Below, one piece after another: positions 14,513 through 23,286 of a DNA stretch of 57,941 nt. The notes below the pieces were generated by a model. The model was not told where the DNA came from. It ran no database searches and was given only the letters and a program-made list of their open reading frames with translations. Position 1 is the stretch's first letter, and the number at the start of each line of letters is the position of its first letter. Source of the stretch: an uncultured Pseudomonadota bacterium (lineage in GTDB: Bacteria; Pseudomonadota; Gammaproteobacteria; Steroidobacterales; Steroidobacteraceae); the NCBI GenBank assembly GCA_902826225.1, contig CADEED010000010.1, forward strand, positions 1 through 57,941, given 5' to 3'. Both the position numbers and the translations under genes were made by a program.

Positions 14513-17008
14513 TCAGCGCGCCGCGGGCGCGGAGCCGGCAGCGGTCGCGCCGCCGGTCCACCTGTCGACCATCGCCCGCAAGGCGGTCAGCGAGAAGGGC
14601 TTCGCGAGGTAGTCGTCCATGCCGGCCGCGAGGCAGGCCTCGCGATCACCATGCATCGCATTACCCGTGAGCGCGACGATGGGCACGCGCAGGCCGGCAG
14701 GCTCGGCGGCGCGAATCGCGCGGGCGGCGGCGAGCCCGTCCATCACGGGCATCTGGCAATCCATCAGGACCAGGTCGAGCGCCGGATCAGCGGCAACCGC
14801 CGAAACTCCCTCGCGGCCATTCGACGCGGTGAACACGGTGAACCCCATCATGTCGAGCATCGCGCGCGCCATCTCCTGGTTCACCGCATTGTCCTCGACG
14901 ACGAGCGCGCGGCCGCGCGAGTTCGGCGGGCTCAAGGAGCGGAGCCGCATGCTCTGTGCCGGATCGATCGATGCCTGGGCGAGCACGTCGGGCGTGACGA
15001 GTGGTTTGACGAGGCAGCGCGTGACGCCCGGCGGCGGCGCGGCATCGGCATCGGGAGGCAGCAGCGCGAGCACTTCGATGCCGCGCGGGGCGGCCGCGGC
15101 GCGCAGTCCGTTCACCGCCTGATCGATGTTCGCGATCGCGCAGCAGTCGAGGACCACGCGGATCCGGGACACTTCCGGCGAAAAATCCGCCAGCGCTTCG
15201 ATCCCCGAGATCGGCGAATCGACGCGGATGACCTGCGCGCTCTCGGCCGACAACTGTTCGCCGACGGCGCCGCCCAGCAGTGGATGCAGTCCGACGAGCA
15301 GCACGCCAAGATCGGGAGCGGGCGCCACCGGTGGCGAGCCGACGCTCGCCACACCGGCCGGAATGCGCAGCGAGAAGCGGCTGCCGCGACCGGGCTCGCT
15401 GTCGAGGTGCATCGTGCCCTGCATGAGTTCGATGAGTTGACGCGAGATCGCGAGTCCGAGCCCCGTACCGCCGAACTGGCGCGTGACGCTGCCGTCCGCC
15501 TGCTCGAAAGCTTCGAAGATGCGCGCCTGCTCGCTCTGCGCGATGCCGGGTCCGGTATCCACGACGTAGAACTCGAGAGTGCACTCCTGGCTGGTGCCCG
15601 GTACGACTGCGACGCCGAGCAGCACGGCGCCCGTCTCCGTGAACTTCACCGCGTTGTTCACGAGATTGCCGAGCACCTGCCGCAGCCGGAGCGAGTCGCC
15701 GTGGATCACCGCGGGCACGTCGCGCGCGATGTGCGCCGCGACGTCGATTCCCTTGGCGTGCGCCCGCGCGCCGAACAGTCCGACCACCTGCTCGAGCTCG
15801 CGGCGCAGCTCGAAAGGCGCGCGCGACAGCTCGAGCTTTCCGGCTTCGGCCTTGGACAGGTCCAGCACATCGTTGATGAGCGTGACGAGCGACTCCGCCG
15901 AGGTCTTGAGCGTGCGCACGAAGCGGCGCTGCGTGGCGTCGAGCGCCGTGTTCTCGAGCAGCGAAGCCATGCCGACCACGCCATTGAGCGGCGTGCGCAG
16001 CTCGTGGCTCACGTTGGCGAGGAATCGGGATTTCGCATGCATCGCCGACTCGGCGGACTGTCGCGCGCGCTCGAGCGCGGCGGCGGTGCGGTGCTTGTCG
16101 GAGATGTCGGTGAGCACGGAGGCGACGCCCGTCACCGTGCCGTCCTCGGCGAGCAGGGGCGTCTTCGCGATGAGCACGTTGAAGGTCTCGCCGGTGACCG
16201 ACTCGATCGTCGTCTCGTAGCGTATCGACGATTTGTCCGCGAAAAGCAGCTCGTCCGTGGCATGGTGGCTGCTGGTGCGGACGCGATTGGATACCTCGTC
16301 GAGCCGGCGCCCGACGATGTCTTCGCGCGGGACGCCGAGCATCTTCTCCCACGCGTCGTTGACGAGCGTGACGCGCCGGTCCGCATCGCGGATCACCACG
16401 GGCAGGGGCAGGGTTTCGAGCAACGTGCGCATGACGCGCAGCGCGTTCGACAGGGCCCGCTCGAGTTGCTTGCGCTCCGTGACGTTCGCGTGCGTGCCCG
16501 TCATGCGCAGCGCGCGGCCGGCGGCGTCGCGCTCCGTGACGTCGCCGTAGGTCTCGATCCACACCCAGCGGCCGTCGACGTGACACACGCGGTGGATGAA
16601 CTGGAACTTGTCTTCACCGCGCAGCGCCTTCCGGGCGCTTTCGATGAACTCCGGGAGGTCGTCCGGGTGCGTGAGCTCGCCGAGCTGCTCGAGGCTGAGC
16701 ACCTCGTCGCGGTCGCCACGGCCGATGAACGTGCAGTAAGTCCGGTCGACGAACACCTGGCCCGAGGCGACGTCCCAGTCCCACAGGCCGAGGTTCGAGG
16801 CGTCGACCGCGATCTTGAGCCGCTGGTCGATGCGGGCGCGGTCGGCCTGCGCGTCGCGCAGGTGCTCGAGGAGCGCGAGGCAGCCGGTGCGCAGCGTCGC
16901 GGCGTCCACGGCGCGGCCCGACCGCAGCGCGGCGATCACGGCGTCGACGCCGGTCGCGCCATCAAGGCCGAAGGCGCGAGCCAGCTTTTCCTGCAGTTCG
17001 GGGTTCAA
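14513..17008 (-). CDS. Hybrid sensor histidine kinase/response regulator with two PAS domains
   Basis: An 831-residue cytoplasmic multidomain kinase with no membrane helix. Domain order: N-terminal helical region (1-65), PAS/PAC (about 70-185, LGLWDWDVASGQVFVD ... WVWIETYGDVTER), second PAS (about 195-315), HisKA (H-box FLANVSHELRTPLNGVVG), and HATPase_c with the N, G1 and G2 boxes (VNNAVKFTE, VDTGPGI, GGTGLGLAI). A degenerate receiver-like segment (about 575-680) follows. Last comes a canonical receiver (about 690-820, VVEDNAVN at its start, phosphoacceptor Asp in LMDCQMPVMDG, conserved Lys in LAKPF). It ends 4 bases from the convergent mannanase stop. No adjacent regulator gene was seen, so a separate phosphotransfer partner is probable. 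PAS ligands are unknown. Confidence 0.92.
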   Translation of the reverse strand: MNPELQEKLARAFGLDGATGVDAVIAALRSGRAVDAATLRTGCLALLEHLRDAQADRARIDQRLKIAVDASNLGLWDWDVASGQVFVDRTYCTFIGRGDRDEVLSLEQLGELTHPDDLPEFIESARKALRGEDKFQFIHRVCHVDGRWVWIETYGDVTERDAAGRALRMTGTHANVTERKQLERALSNALRVMRTLLETLPLPVVIRDADRRVTLVNDAWEKMLGVPREDIVGRRLDEVSNRVRTSSHHATDELLFADKSSIRYETTIESVTGETFNVLIAKTPLLAEDGTVTGVASVLTDISDKHRTAAALERARQSAESAMHAKSRFLANVSHELRTPLNGVVGMASLLENTALDATQRRFVRTLKTSAESLVTLINDVLDLSKAEAGKLELSRAPFELRRELEQVVGLFGARAHAKGIDVAAHIARDVPAVIHGDSLRLRQVLGNLVNNAVKFTETGAVLLGVAVVPGTSQECTLEFYVVDTGPGIAQSEQARIFEAFEQADGSVTRQFGGTGLGLAISRQLIELMQGTMHLDSEPGRGSRFSLRIPAGVASVGSPPVAPAPDLGVLLVGLHPLLGGAVGEQLSAESAQVIRVDSPISGIEALADFSPEVSRIRVVLDCCAIANIDQAVNGLRAAAAPRGIEVLALLPPDADAAPPPGVTRCLVKPLVTPDVLAQASIDPAQSMRLRSLSPPNSRGRALVVEDNAVNQEMARAMLDMMGFTVFTASNGREGVSAVAADPALDLVLMDCQMPVMDGLAAARAIRAAEPAGLRVPIVALTGNAMHGDREACLAAGMDDYLAKPFSLTALRAMVDRWTGGATAAGSAPAAR

Positions 17009-17128
17009 AGAGGGGGTACTCCGATATCTGGTGTCGGCAGCGCGGGAAAATCCTGAGAGGCCGCCGACGGGGAAATGTGCGGCAGGTCACACTGGCCGCG
17101 CCGCGCCGACGGGCCTATGCTCCGCGGC

Positions 17129-17329
17129 ATGTCCCCGCTGGAACCGTCGGACGATCGCCGCGCCGTTCCGCGCCATCTGCGCGACGGTGAGCACGACGGT
17201 GTGCGGGATACGTCGGCCTCGGGCATCCGCAAGGCGGATGCGGCGCCGGGCGGTTCGCGCGGAGTCATCGCGCTCGTGGCGTTGCTGGTGCTTGCGGCCG
17301 TCGTCTGCTGGTACGTGCTCGCGGGCTGA
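17129..17329 (+). CDS. Small single-pass membrane protein, 66 aa
   Basis: From the ATG at 17129 the frame encodes a polar N-terminus (MSPLEPSDDRRAVPRHLRDG) and a single C-terminal membrane helix GVIALVALLVLAAVVCWYVLAG running to the stop, a tail-anchored layout. It lies between a divergent kinase and the oxygenase-like gene. The frame extends upstream to 17075, but that part is Arg/Cys-rich and not protein-like. No family recognised. Confidence 0.5.
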   Translation: MSPLEPSDDRRAVPRHLRDGEHDGVRDTSASGIRKADAAPGGSRGVIALVALLVLAAVVCWYVLAG

Positions 17330-17389
17330 AGGGGCGCGGCAGGACGGCCGAGGCTTGCGAGCCGGCGCCGTTTGCCTATGCTCGCGCGC

Positions 17390-17998
17390 ATGCCCGTGCA
17401 TTCGCTGTTTCCAACCCGCATCTACACCGCGCCGATCGCGCGCGGCGATCTCAATTCGCGGCTGCTGCGCGAGTGCCGGCACCTTGCCGAGGAGGACATC
17501 GCCGGGCGCAGGTGGTCCGCCACTAACTATCCCGGGGGCTTTACGTCGTACAACTCGCAGGCGCGCATGCACCGGATGTCGCCGACGTTCGCCGCCCTCG
17601 AGAAGCTGATCGACGGGCACGTCCGCAAGTTCGCGCGCGTGCTCGACCTCGACCTCGCGCGGCGCAAGCTCGAGATGACGGATTGCTGGGTCAACGTGAT
17701 GTCGCGCCAGGTGGTGCACGGACTGCATCTGCACCCGCTCGCGACGATCAGCGGCACTTACTACGTGCGCACGCCGCGCGGCTGCTCGGGTCTCAAGTTC
17801 GAGGATCCCCGGCTGGACCGCTACATGGCGGCGCCGCCGCGCAAGTCACGCGCGCGTCGCGACAACCAGGTGTGGGTGACCGTGCCGGCGGAGCAGGGCC
17901 GGGTGGTGCTGTTCGAGAGCTGGCTGCGTCACGAGGTGCAGCCGAATCCCACGAAGACCGAGCGCGTCTCGGTGAGCTTCAACTACTCCTGGTTCTAG
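17390..17998 (+). CDS. Putative 2OG-Fe(II) oxygenase, TIGR02466 type
   Basis: A 202-residue protein beginning MPVHSLFPTRIYTAPI, the hallmark N-terminus of the TIGR02466 family of putative 2-oxoglutarate/Fe(II) oxygenases. The double-stranded beta-helix core includes HGLHLHPLATISGTYYV, with candidate metal-binding His residues, and VVLFESWLRHEVQPN with the distal His; TERVSVSFNYSWF closes the domain. An upstream ATG at 17372 would add six residues. The 17390 start matches where the family motif begins. The substrate is unknown. It converges with the rhomboid gene: the two stop codons share the bases CTAG at 17995-17998. Confidence 0.82.
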   Translation: MPVHSLFPTRIYTAPIARGDLNSRLLRECRHLAEEDIAGRRWSATNYPGGFTSYNSQARMHRMSPTFAALEKLIDGHVRKFARVLDLDLARRKLEMTDCWVNVMSRQVVHGLHLHPLATISGTYYVRTPRGCSGLKFEDPRLDRYMAAPPRKSRARRDNQVWVTVPAEQGRVVLFESWLRHEVQPNPTKTERVSVSFNYSWF

Positions 17999-18615
17999 AA
18001 GCCCACCGCGTTCATGATCGCCCGCAGCGCGCGCGACCACACCTGGAAGTCGGTCGCCGCGACGAATAGCACCCCGGTGAGCGCGCCGTCCAGGTGCGCG
18101 TCGTGGTTGATGTTGTCGCGCGAATGCTTCGACGCCCACTTGCTGTACGCGAGATAGCCGATGGCGAACAGCCATGACGGGATCGGGATCGCGAAGAAGA
18201 GGTAGATCATCGAAGTCGGGAAATAAAGGATGTGCGCGAACAGGATCGCCAGGATGGCGCCCGACGCGCCGAGCGACGCGTAGTTGGGATCACCCCGATG
18301 CTTCCACACGGTTCCGAGGCTGCTCACGAGCAGGCCGATGAAATACAGCGCCACGAACTTCACCGTGCCGATCCGGTACTCGAGGTTCGGCCCGAAGAAA
18401 AAGAGCGTGAGCGCATTGAAGAACAGGTGGCCGAAATCGCCGTGGACGAAGCCGCAGGTGACGAGGGTGTCGTAAGTCTTCTTGCGCAGCATCCAGTACG
18501 GGCGCAGCAGGTTGCGTTCCAGCAGGCCCGGGCTCACGCGCAGCGCGAGGAAGCTCACGACGACGATGATGCCGAGGATGGCGAGGGATGCAGGGGTGCG
18601 CTCGAAATCCATCAT
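17995..18615 (-). CDS. Rhomboid family intramembrane serine protease
   Basis: A 206-residue membrane protein with about six helices. The catalytic Ser118 lies in the rhomboid motif LGASGA, preceded by a conserved FGHLFFNALTLFFFGP segment (His63, Asn67), which matches the HxxxN oxyanion-hole motif of rhomboids. A histidine in the last helical region (HDAHLDGALTG, His171 or His174) completes the dyad. It cleaves membrane-spanning substrates within or near the bilayer. The ATG overlaps the stop of the upstream esterase gene in ATGA, so the two are translationally coupled. The physiological substrate is unknown. Given the nearby sorting locus, a role in surface-protein processing is possible but unproven. 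Confidence 0.88.
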   Translation of the reverse strand: MMDFERTPASLAILGIIVVVSFLALRVSPGLLERNLLRPYWMLRKKTYDTLVTCGFVHGDFGHLFFNALTLFFFGPNLEYRIGTVKFVALYFIGLLVSSLGTVWKHRGDPNYASLGASGAILAILFAHILYFPTSMIYLFFAIPIPSWLFAIGYLAYSKWASKHSRDNINHDAHLDGALTGVLFVAATDFQVWSRALRAIMNAVGF

Positions 18616-19454
18616 TTCACCGCCGGGGCCAGCCCGCGATCCTGCAGCCAGTCGGCGAGGCGCTGCGGCCACGCGCGGATGCTCGCGTAGCCGGACCGCT
18701 GACCCATGTTGAACGCGTGTTTTCCCTGCGCGTAGATGTGCGTCTCGATCGACGCGTTCGCGGCATGGTACTTGCGCGCGATGTCGAACAGCACGTCGGC
18801 CACGTACTCGTCGTCGGCCGCGCCCAGCAGGAACAGCGGCGGGGCATCCTCGGGCACCTGGGCGGGTATGCCGAGCGGGCCCGGGTAGATGAGGATCTCG
18901 AAGTCCGGCCGCGCGCTGACGCGCTCGACGGGATCCTGCGCGACGGGATTCCCGCCGACGGGTGGATAGGCGACCAGCGCCGCCACTTCTCCGCCGGCCG
19001 ACCAGCCCATGACGCCGATGCGCCGCGGATCGACTTCCCATTCCGCCGCGCGCGCCCGCACCGTGCGCATCGCGCGACGGATGTCCTGCGCGGTGTGCTC
19101 GATGGTGTACTTCGAACCGTCTTCGCGAGACAGCCGGTACTTGAGCGCGAACGCCGTGATCCCGAGGCTCGAGAGATACTGCGCCGGCCCCACGCCTTCC
19201 GGGTTGAACACCAGCTCGCGATGACCGCCGCCCGCCGCGACGATGATCGCGGTGCCGTTCGACTTGCCTGCGGGTGGCGCGAACACCGTCAGCGACGGGT
19301 TGTGGATGTTCTTGAACCACCACTGGTCGTGCTGTTCGGGCTCATCGCGCCGCGCTTCGAATCCGGGAGCGCCCTTTTCCCACAGCGGGACGACCTGCTG
19401 TGCGGACGCAATGACGGGAATGAGCAGCAGGGCGAGGAGGCAAGGGCGAAGCAT
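18612..19454 (-). CDS. Secreted alpha/beta-hydrolase, acetyl-xylan-esterase-like
   Basis: A 280-residue secreted esterase: signal peptide MLRPCLLALLLIPVIASAQQ, then an oxyanion-hole segment AAGGGH, the nucleophile elbow GWSAGG, an acidic residue in LLGAADDEYV, and a catalytic His in GKHAFNMG. The order and spacing match the BD-FAE/acetyl-xylan esterase branch of alpha/beta-hydrolases. A GTG 6 codons upstream (19472) is an alternative start. The ATG is preferred because the signal peptide starts there and AAGG precedes it. It probably removes acetyl or similar esters from polysaccharides, compatible with the mannanase 4 kb away. Coupled to the rhomboid gene by ATGA. Confidence 0.85.
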   Translation of the reverse strand: MLRPCLLALLLIPVIASAQQVVPLWEKGAPGFEARRDEPEQHDQWWFKNIHNPSLTVFAPPAGKSNGTAIIVAAGGGHRELVFNPEGVGPAQYLSSLGITAFALKYRLSREDGSKYTIEHTAQDIRRAMRTVRARAAEWEVDPRRIGVMGWSAGGEVAALVAYPPVGGNPVAQDPVERVSARPDFEILIYPGPLGIPAQVPEDAPPLFLLGAADDEYVADVLFDIARKYHAANASIETHIYAQGKHAFNMGQRSGYASIRAWPQRLADWLQDRGLAPAVK

Positions 19455-19488
19455 GGCCGCGAACCTTGCCACATTCGCGCGGAAAAGT

Positions 19489-20010
19489 TCAGCGTTCGCG
19501 CGTCACGACGACGTACGACCACCAGCTCTCCTCCGCCGGCGCAGTCACTGCGCTCCAATACCACGATGACACGTCCGGCCATGTGCGGCCATCGTCATCC
19601 TCGTCCAGATGGCGGATCTGCTCGCAAACTTCCAGGGACTCGCCGTCCTTGGTCGCGGTGAAGCAACTCATTCCGCCGCCACGGCGCGCGACGCGCATCG
19701 GGCGCGGTGAGATCGCATAGCCCGCACCCCGGAAGCAGTGGCTCGCCGGATGGAGGCGCCGGGTGGGCGCATCGATCCAGCGCACGACGACTTGTTTGTC
19801 AGCGGTCGCGAAGCGCGCGACGCGGCCGGGAAAGTCGCGCGCGAACCAGTCGTCCTGTGGGCCCGGTGGGAGGCGATCCAGTTTTTCACCGTCGAACTCC
19901 TCGGGCCAGCCCGGAAACGTGGAGACTCGAGTGGCTTGCGTCTCCGGCCGCGGTAGCACCGGCGTCAGGGCGGCGAGCACTGCCACCGCGCAGAAGATGG
20001 CCACCCGCAT
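19489..20010 (-). CDS. Exosortase-associated EpsI-like protein
   Basis: A 173-residue protein with an N-terminal signal or anchor helix (MRVAIFCAVAVLAALTPVL). A domain follows containing VVVRWIDAPTRRLHPASHCFRGAGYAI and a second Cys pair region (MSCFTATKDG, LEVCEQI). This is reminiscent of EpsI/DUF3485 proteins, which are encoded directly after exosortases and contain a conserved Cys, but the similarity is judged only from motif, size and position. The start ATG overlaps the exosortase stop by one base (TGATG), so it is the last gene of a coupled three-gene unit. It probably assists surface sorting in the periplasm. Confidence 0.65.
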   Translation of the reverse strand: MRVAIFCAVAVLAALTPVLPRPETQATRVSTFPGWPEEFDGEKLDRLPPGPQDDWFARDFPGRVARFATADKQVVVRWIDAPTRRLHPASHCFRGAGYAISPRPMRVARRGGGMSCFTATKDGESLEVCEQIRHLDEDDDGRTWPDVSSWYWSAVTAPAEESWWSYVVVTRER

Positions 20011-20789
20011 CACGTTGCCCTCGTGCGGTTGCTCCACGAGATCCACGTACACAGCGCCACGGCCGTGATGCAGAACGCGGCGACGCCGATCGCGTCGTGC
20101 AGCCACTCGAATCGAAGCGTCTCGGGCAGGCCGGTCTCCAGATAGAAGAGGCTGGTCGCACGCAGGACGTTGCTGGCCAGTGCGATCGCGGTGCCCGCGA
20201 GCAGCGCGAGCGCGTAGCGCCCGGCGCGCAGGCGATACAGGTAGGCGAGCGCACTCGCGAGGAACCAGCACGCCCACAGCATCCGCACGCCGCTGCAGGG
20301 AGCGTCGAACTCGACGAGTTCGTCGCCGAATCTCAGCGCCAGTCCCTCCGTCTCGACGGCGACGCCGTTCATGCGCAGCAGGCCGAGGCTCGCCTGCAGC
20401 GCCAGGAATCGCGCGGGCCAGGCGAGGAAGAACTCGAGCGAGTCGACGACGGGCAGCGCGAGTGCGACGAGGCCAACGAACGCGGCGGAGGGCCGCTCGT
20501 GTGGCGGATGCGCGGCCGCATGCAGGCAGTACGCGACGGCGAGCGATGCCGGGAGGATGCGCAGCAGGGGCGGGAGGGTCAGCGTCGCGATGGCATACGA
20601 CATCAACAGTCCGCTGAGTGGCCACGGCGACAGCCGCCGGGGCGCATGCCGGAACCACGGTGCAAGCAGCACCGCGCCGATCAGCAGCAGGGGCATTGTC
20701 GCGACGAGGTCCGGGCTCCGGGCGGCGAGCAGGGTCCACGCCTGCCAGCACGCAGCGAGCACGACGACGAGTGCGAGCCAGGGATTCAT
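20010..20789 (-). CDS. Exosortase family transpeptidase-like membrane protein
   Basis: A 259-residue polytopic membrane protein, about eight helices. It carries the three exosortase/archaeosortase active-site residues in order: Cys165 in APCSGVRML, Arg210 in SNVLRATSLFY, and His231 in WLHDAIG. Exosortases recognise C-terminal PEP-CTERM-type tripartite tails and process the protein at the membrane. The start at 20789 lies within the substrate gene's stop (ATGA overlap), so it is translated together with its presumed substrate. The frame extends upstream to 20858, but that segment is not membrane-like. A one-enzyme/one-substrate arrangement resembles dedicated systems such as exosortase K with MSEP-CTERM; I cannot assign the subtype. 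Confidence 0.9.
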   Translation of the reverse strand: MNPWLALVVVLAACWQAWTLLAARSPDLVATMPLLLIGAVLLAPWFRHAPRRLSPWPLSGLLMSYAIATLTLPPLLRILPASLAVAYCLHAAAHPPHERPSAAFVGLVALALPVVDSLEFFLAWPARFLALQASLGLLRMNGVAVETEGLALRFGDELVEFDAPCSGVRMLWACWFLASALAYLYRLRAGRYALALLAGTAIALASNVLRATSLFYLETGLPETLRFEWLHDAIGVAAFCITAVALCTWISWSNRTRAT

Positions 20790-23164
20790 GCGGGTGCGCG
20801 GCGCCGCTGCCAGGCCATCCAGCCGAAGGCGAGGCAGGCGACGATCAGCAGCGCCCACTCGCCCGGCTCGGGGATCGTCGGCACGAGCGACGGATCGGGT
20901 GGCGCGAGCCCGGCACGCTCGTACTCGATGTCGGTCTCCAGGACGACGGCGCCACTCACCGGGGTGACGAGCTGGTATTGCATGGACAGCTTCGCGGCCT
21001 GCGCGGCCGCTGCCGGGCCACCTTGCGCCATGAGCGTTTCGACCGTGTCGAGTGCCCAGAGACGCTCGATGTGTTGCGAGCCCTTGAGCGAATCGGCCTG
21101 CGTGACCGATCGACGAACGGTCCAGCGCGGGCCCGTGGCGAAATGGTCGTCGAACGCGGCCCTGACGTCGGCGACGTGATCTCCGCTCCAGGCGCGCGTG
21201 CGCGCAAGCTGGAAGAGGCGCGGATGACTGAGCAGCTTGTTAGGCCCGGCGCCGACGGGCAGCAGCCAGATCTCGGGCAGGCGACGGCCGCGGTCCAGCG
21301 CCTGCTGGAGCGCGCCCCGTTGATCGATGAACTCGTGCGGCTGCGGGCCGTGGATCCACAGGAGTGTCGCGACCGGTTCTCCTTCGAGCGCCGCAACGGC
21401 TTCGGCGAGCGCGCCGAGATTGTCTTCTCCGCCGGCGAACGACTGGCGCGCGAGCAGCTTCTCGAGCTCGGCGTGCCTTTCGACGTTCCACGGCGCCAAT
21501 CCCAGCACGTCGGTCCGCGCACCCGCGACGGCGAAACCGACGCGGGCCCCGGCCGGAATTTCCCGTACGGCGGCAAGCAGCGCCTCGCGCGCGGGCAGTG
21601 CCCGCTTCGATCCGTCGACGACGATGAACAGGGAGCCCGCGGGCTCGCTGGGTTCGCGGCGGATCGTCTGCACGATCGCTCCCGAGCCGGCGCGCTCGGC
21701 GAGCGGGTCCCGCGACAGCGTGAGCCGCGGCCGGCGAGATGCGAGCTCTTCGTCCGAGTAGCTCGCCCGTCGCCGCACCGTCTTGCCGGCGGCATCGAGC
21801 GTGAAGCCGCTGTCCGCGACCACCTCGCGCGCGTCGCCCTCGATCCACACGGCGTGGCGCAGCGTGGCGTCGATCGAGAAGTTCCGGTCGACGATGGCGG
21901 GCAGCGCGAGTGTGGCGCGTCCACGGCCGTCCAGCTCGAGAGGCGCGGTGATCCCGACGCGGATCTTCGAACTTCCCGACGCCGGCACGGGAAACATCTG
22001 GACGAACGCCTGGTCGGCGCCGTTGGTCGTCACCAGCAGCGGATCGCGACGGGTGCGCACCACCGATTCGTAGGCCGCCCGCGCGGCCTCGCGCGTCGCG
22101 AAGACGGCTTCGCGCTCGACGCCGTTCACCCACAGCGTGGCTCGTGACACGACTCCCCCTGGAGGCAGCGCGAGCGTGAGCCTTGCCTCGTGTGGCTGCT
22201 GGGAGGCATTCATGAACTCGGCGGTCCACTCGACGTAGGCCACCGCGTCATCGGCGTCGATCGATCCGTCGAGGCGCGAGCCGCGCAGTGACAGTCCACG
22301 CAGCCGGCCGCCGACTTCCGTGCCGCCTTGATCCCCGTCCCACTGCCAGTTCCGCGCGAATCCCCACGAGCCCTCGTCGAATGGCGGCGCCACGGAATTG
22401 AACGGGTCGCCGCTGACGCGGTAGTACAGCTCGCGCGCGGCCGGCGGCGAGACGAAGCCATTGCCGGCGCGATCATCGAACAGCCAGTGCCGGCTCTCGA
22501 AGAGGAAGCCCAGCAGACCGGCGTTCTGCCGGCTCGAGTCGTAACAGAGGCGCAGCAGCACGTCGCGATCGCCGAAGCGCCGCATGAGGCCGACGGCGCG
22601 CGCGATCCTCGCGGGGTCGCTGCCCGACGTGACGCGGACGGCCTCGCGCGTGATCACCGTCGGCACGTCGAGCGCGAGCAGCACCGCGAAGGCGCTGAGC
22701 ACGCCCGCGACGGCGAGGGCGCGCACCGGGCGCACGGATTCCTGCGCGCCGCGGCGGACGAGCGCGAACGCCGACACGGCGGCGCCGAGCGGCGCGAACG
22801 GCAGCAGGCCGAGCCCGAAGAAGACGATGCCGATGGCCGCGAACGGGTAGATCGGCAGGAAGAACAGCGAGTAGCAGAGGGCGATGCCGCCCGCGGCGCA
22901 GCCGGCGAAAAGCCACGGCCGCGTGAGCGGCTCCTCGCGGCGGCGCGCGAGCCAGAGCCGCAGGTTTACGGTCGGCACGGCGACGACGAGCGCCAGGTGC
23001 GCGAGCGTCGGCACCGGATCGAACAGCGATTGGGCGCACAGCCTCGTGATGAGCTCGACGCCGATGGCGACGTAGGGCAGCAGCACGCCCGCGAACAACG
23101 ACAGCCCCGACGCGAAGGCCCGGCGCACGGGCGCATGCCGCCCGGCAAATGGTGGTGGTTCCAT
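20786..23164 (-). CDS. VIT/vWA multi-pass surface protein with PEP-CTERM-like tail
   Basis: A 792-residue protein. The N-terminal 190 residues hold about five or six membrane helices. Around 315-460 is a VIT-like domain (ATLWVNGVEREAVF, AYESVVRTRRDPLLV). Around 510-640 is a vWA-like domain with LFIVVDGSKR, a partial metal-site motif. The last 31 residues are a sorting tail: PTIPEPGEWALL, a hydrophobic helix, then QRRRAPA. This layout matches the MSEP-CTERM protein type, and VIT+vWA proteins are also the single target of the proteobacterial dedicated sortase system. The ATG at 23164 is preceded by AGGGAGC. The exosortase overlaps its 3' end. It is probably processed at the membrane and displayed on the envelope. 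Confidence 0.85.
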   Translation of the reverse strand: MEPPPFAGRHAPVRRAFASGLSLFAGVLLPYVAIGVELITRLCAQSLFDPVPTLAHLALVVAVPTVNLRLWLARRREEPLTRPWLFAGCAAGGIALCYSLFFLPIYPFAAIGIVFFGLGLLPFAPLGAAVSAFALVRRGAQESVRPVRALAVAGVLSAFAVLLALDVPTVITREAVRVTSGSDPARIARAVGLMRRFGDRDVLLRLCYDSSRQNAGLLGFLFESRHWLFDDRAGNGFVSPPAARELYYRVSGDPFNSVAPPFDEGSWGFARNWQWDGDQGGTEVGGRLRGLSLRGSRLDGSIDADDAVAYVEWTAEFMNASQQPHEARLTLALPPGGVVSRATLWVNGVEREAVFATREAARAAYESVVRTRRDPLLVTTNGADQAFVQMFPVPASGSSKIRVGITAPLELDGRGRATLALPAIVDRNFSIDATLRHAVWIEGDAREVVADSGFTLDAAGKTVRRRASYSDEELASRRPRLTLSRDPLAERAGSGAIVQTIRREPSEPAGSLFIVVDGSKRALPAREALLAAVREIPAGARVGFAVAGARTDVLGLAPWNVERHAELEKLLARQSFAGGEDNLGALAEAVAALEGEPVATLLWIHGPQPHEFIDQRGALQQALDRGRRLPEIWLLPVGAGPNKLLSHPRLFQLARTRAWSGDHVADVRAAFDDHFATGPRWTVRRSVTQADSLKGSQHIERLWALDTVETLMAQGGPAAAAQAAKLSMQYQLVTPVSGAVVLETDIEYERAGLAPPDPSLVPTIPEPGEWALLIVACLAFGWMAWQRRRAPA

Positions 23165-23259
23165 GACGCTCCCTGGTTTCGACCCTGCCGGGATGATGGG
23201 CCCGGAAAGCGGCGGAACGGTGGACGAACTGTGGCGAAACAGGGCGCCGACCACGCGGG

Positions 23260-23286
23260 AAAAAAAAGCCCCGCAAAGCGGGGCTT
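23260..23286 (-). terminator. Strong intrinsic terminator
   Basis: On the minus strand AGCCCCGC-TTT-GCGGGGCT is followed by seven to eight T residues. It ends a transcript coming from 23.6 kb, about 95 bases before the VIT-protein start. It either closes an RNA gene or the kinase transcript, or acts as an attenuator for the sorting operon. Confidence 0.85.
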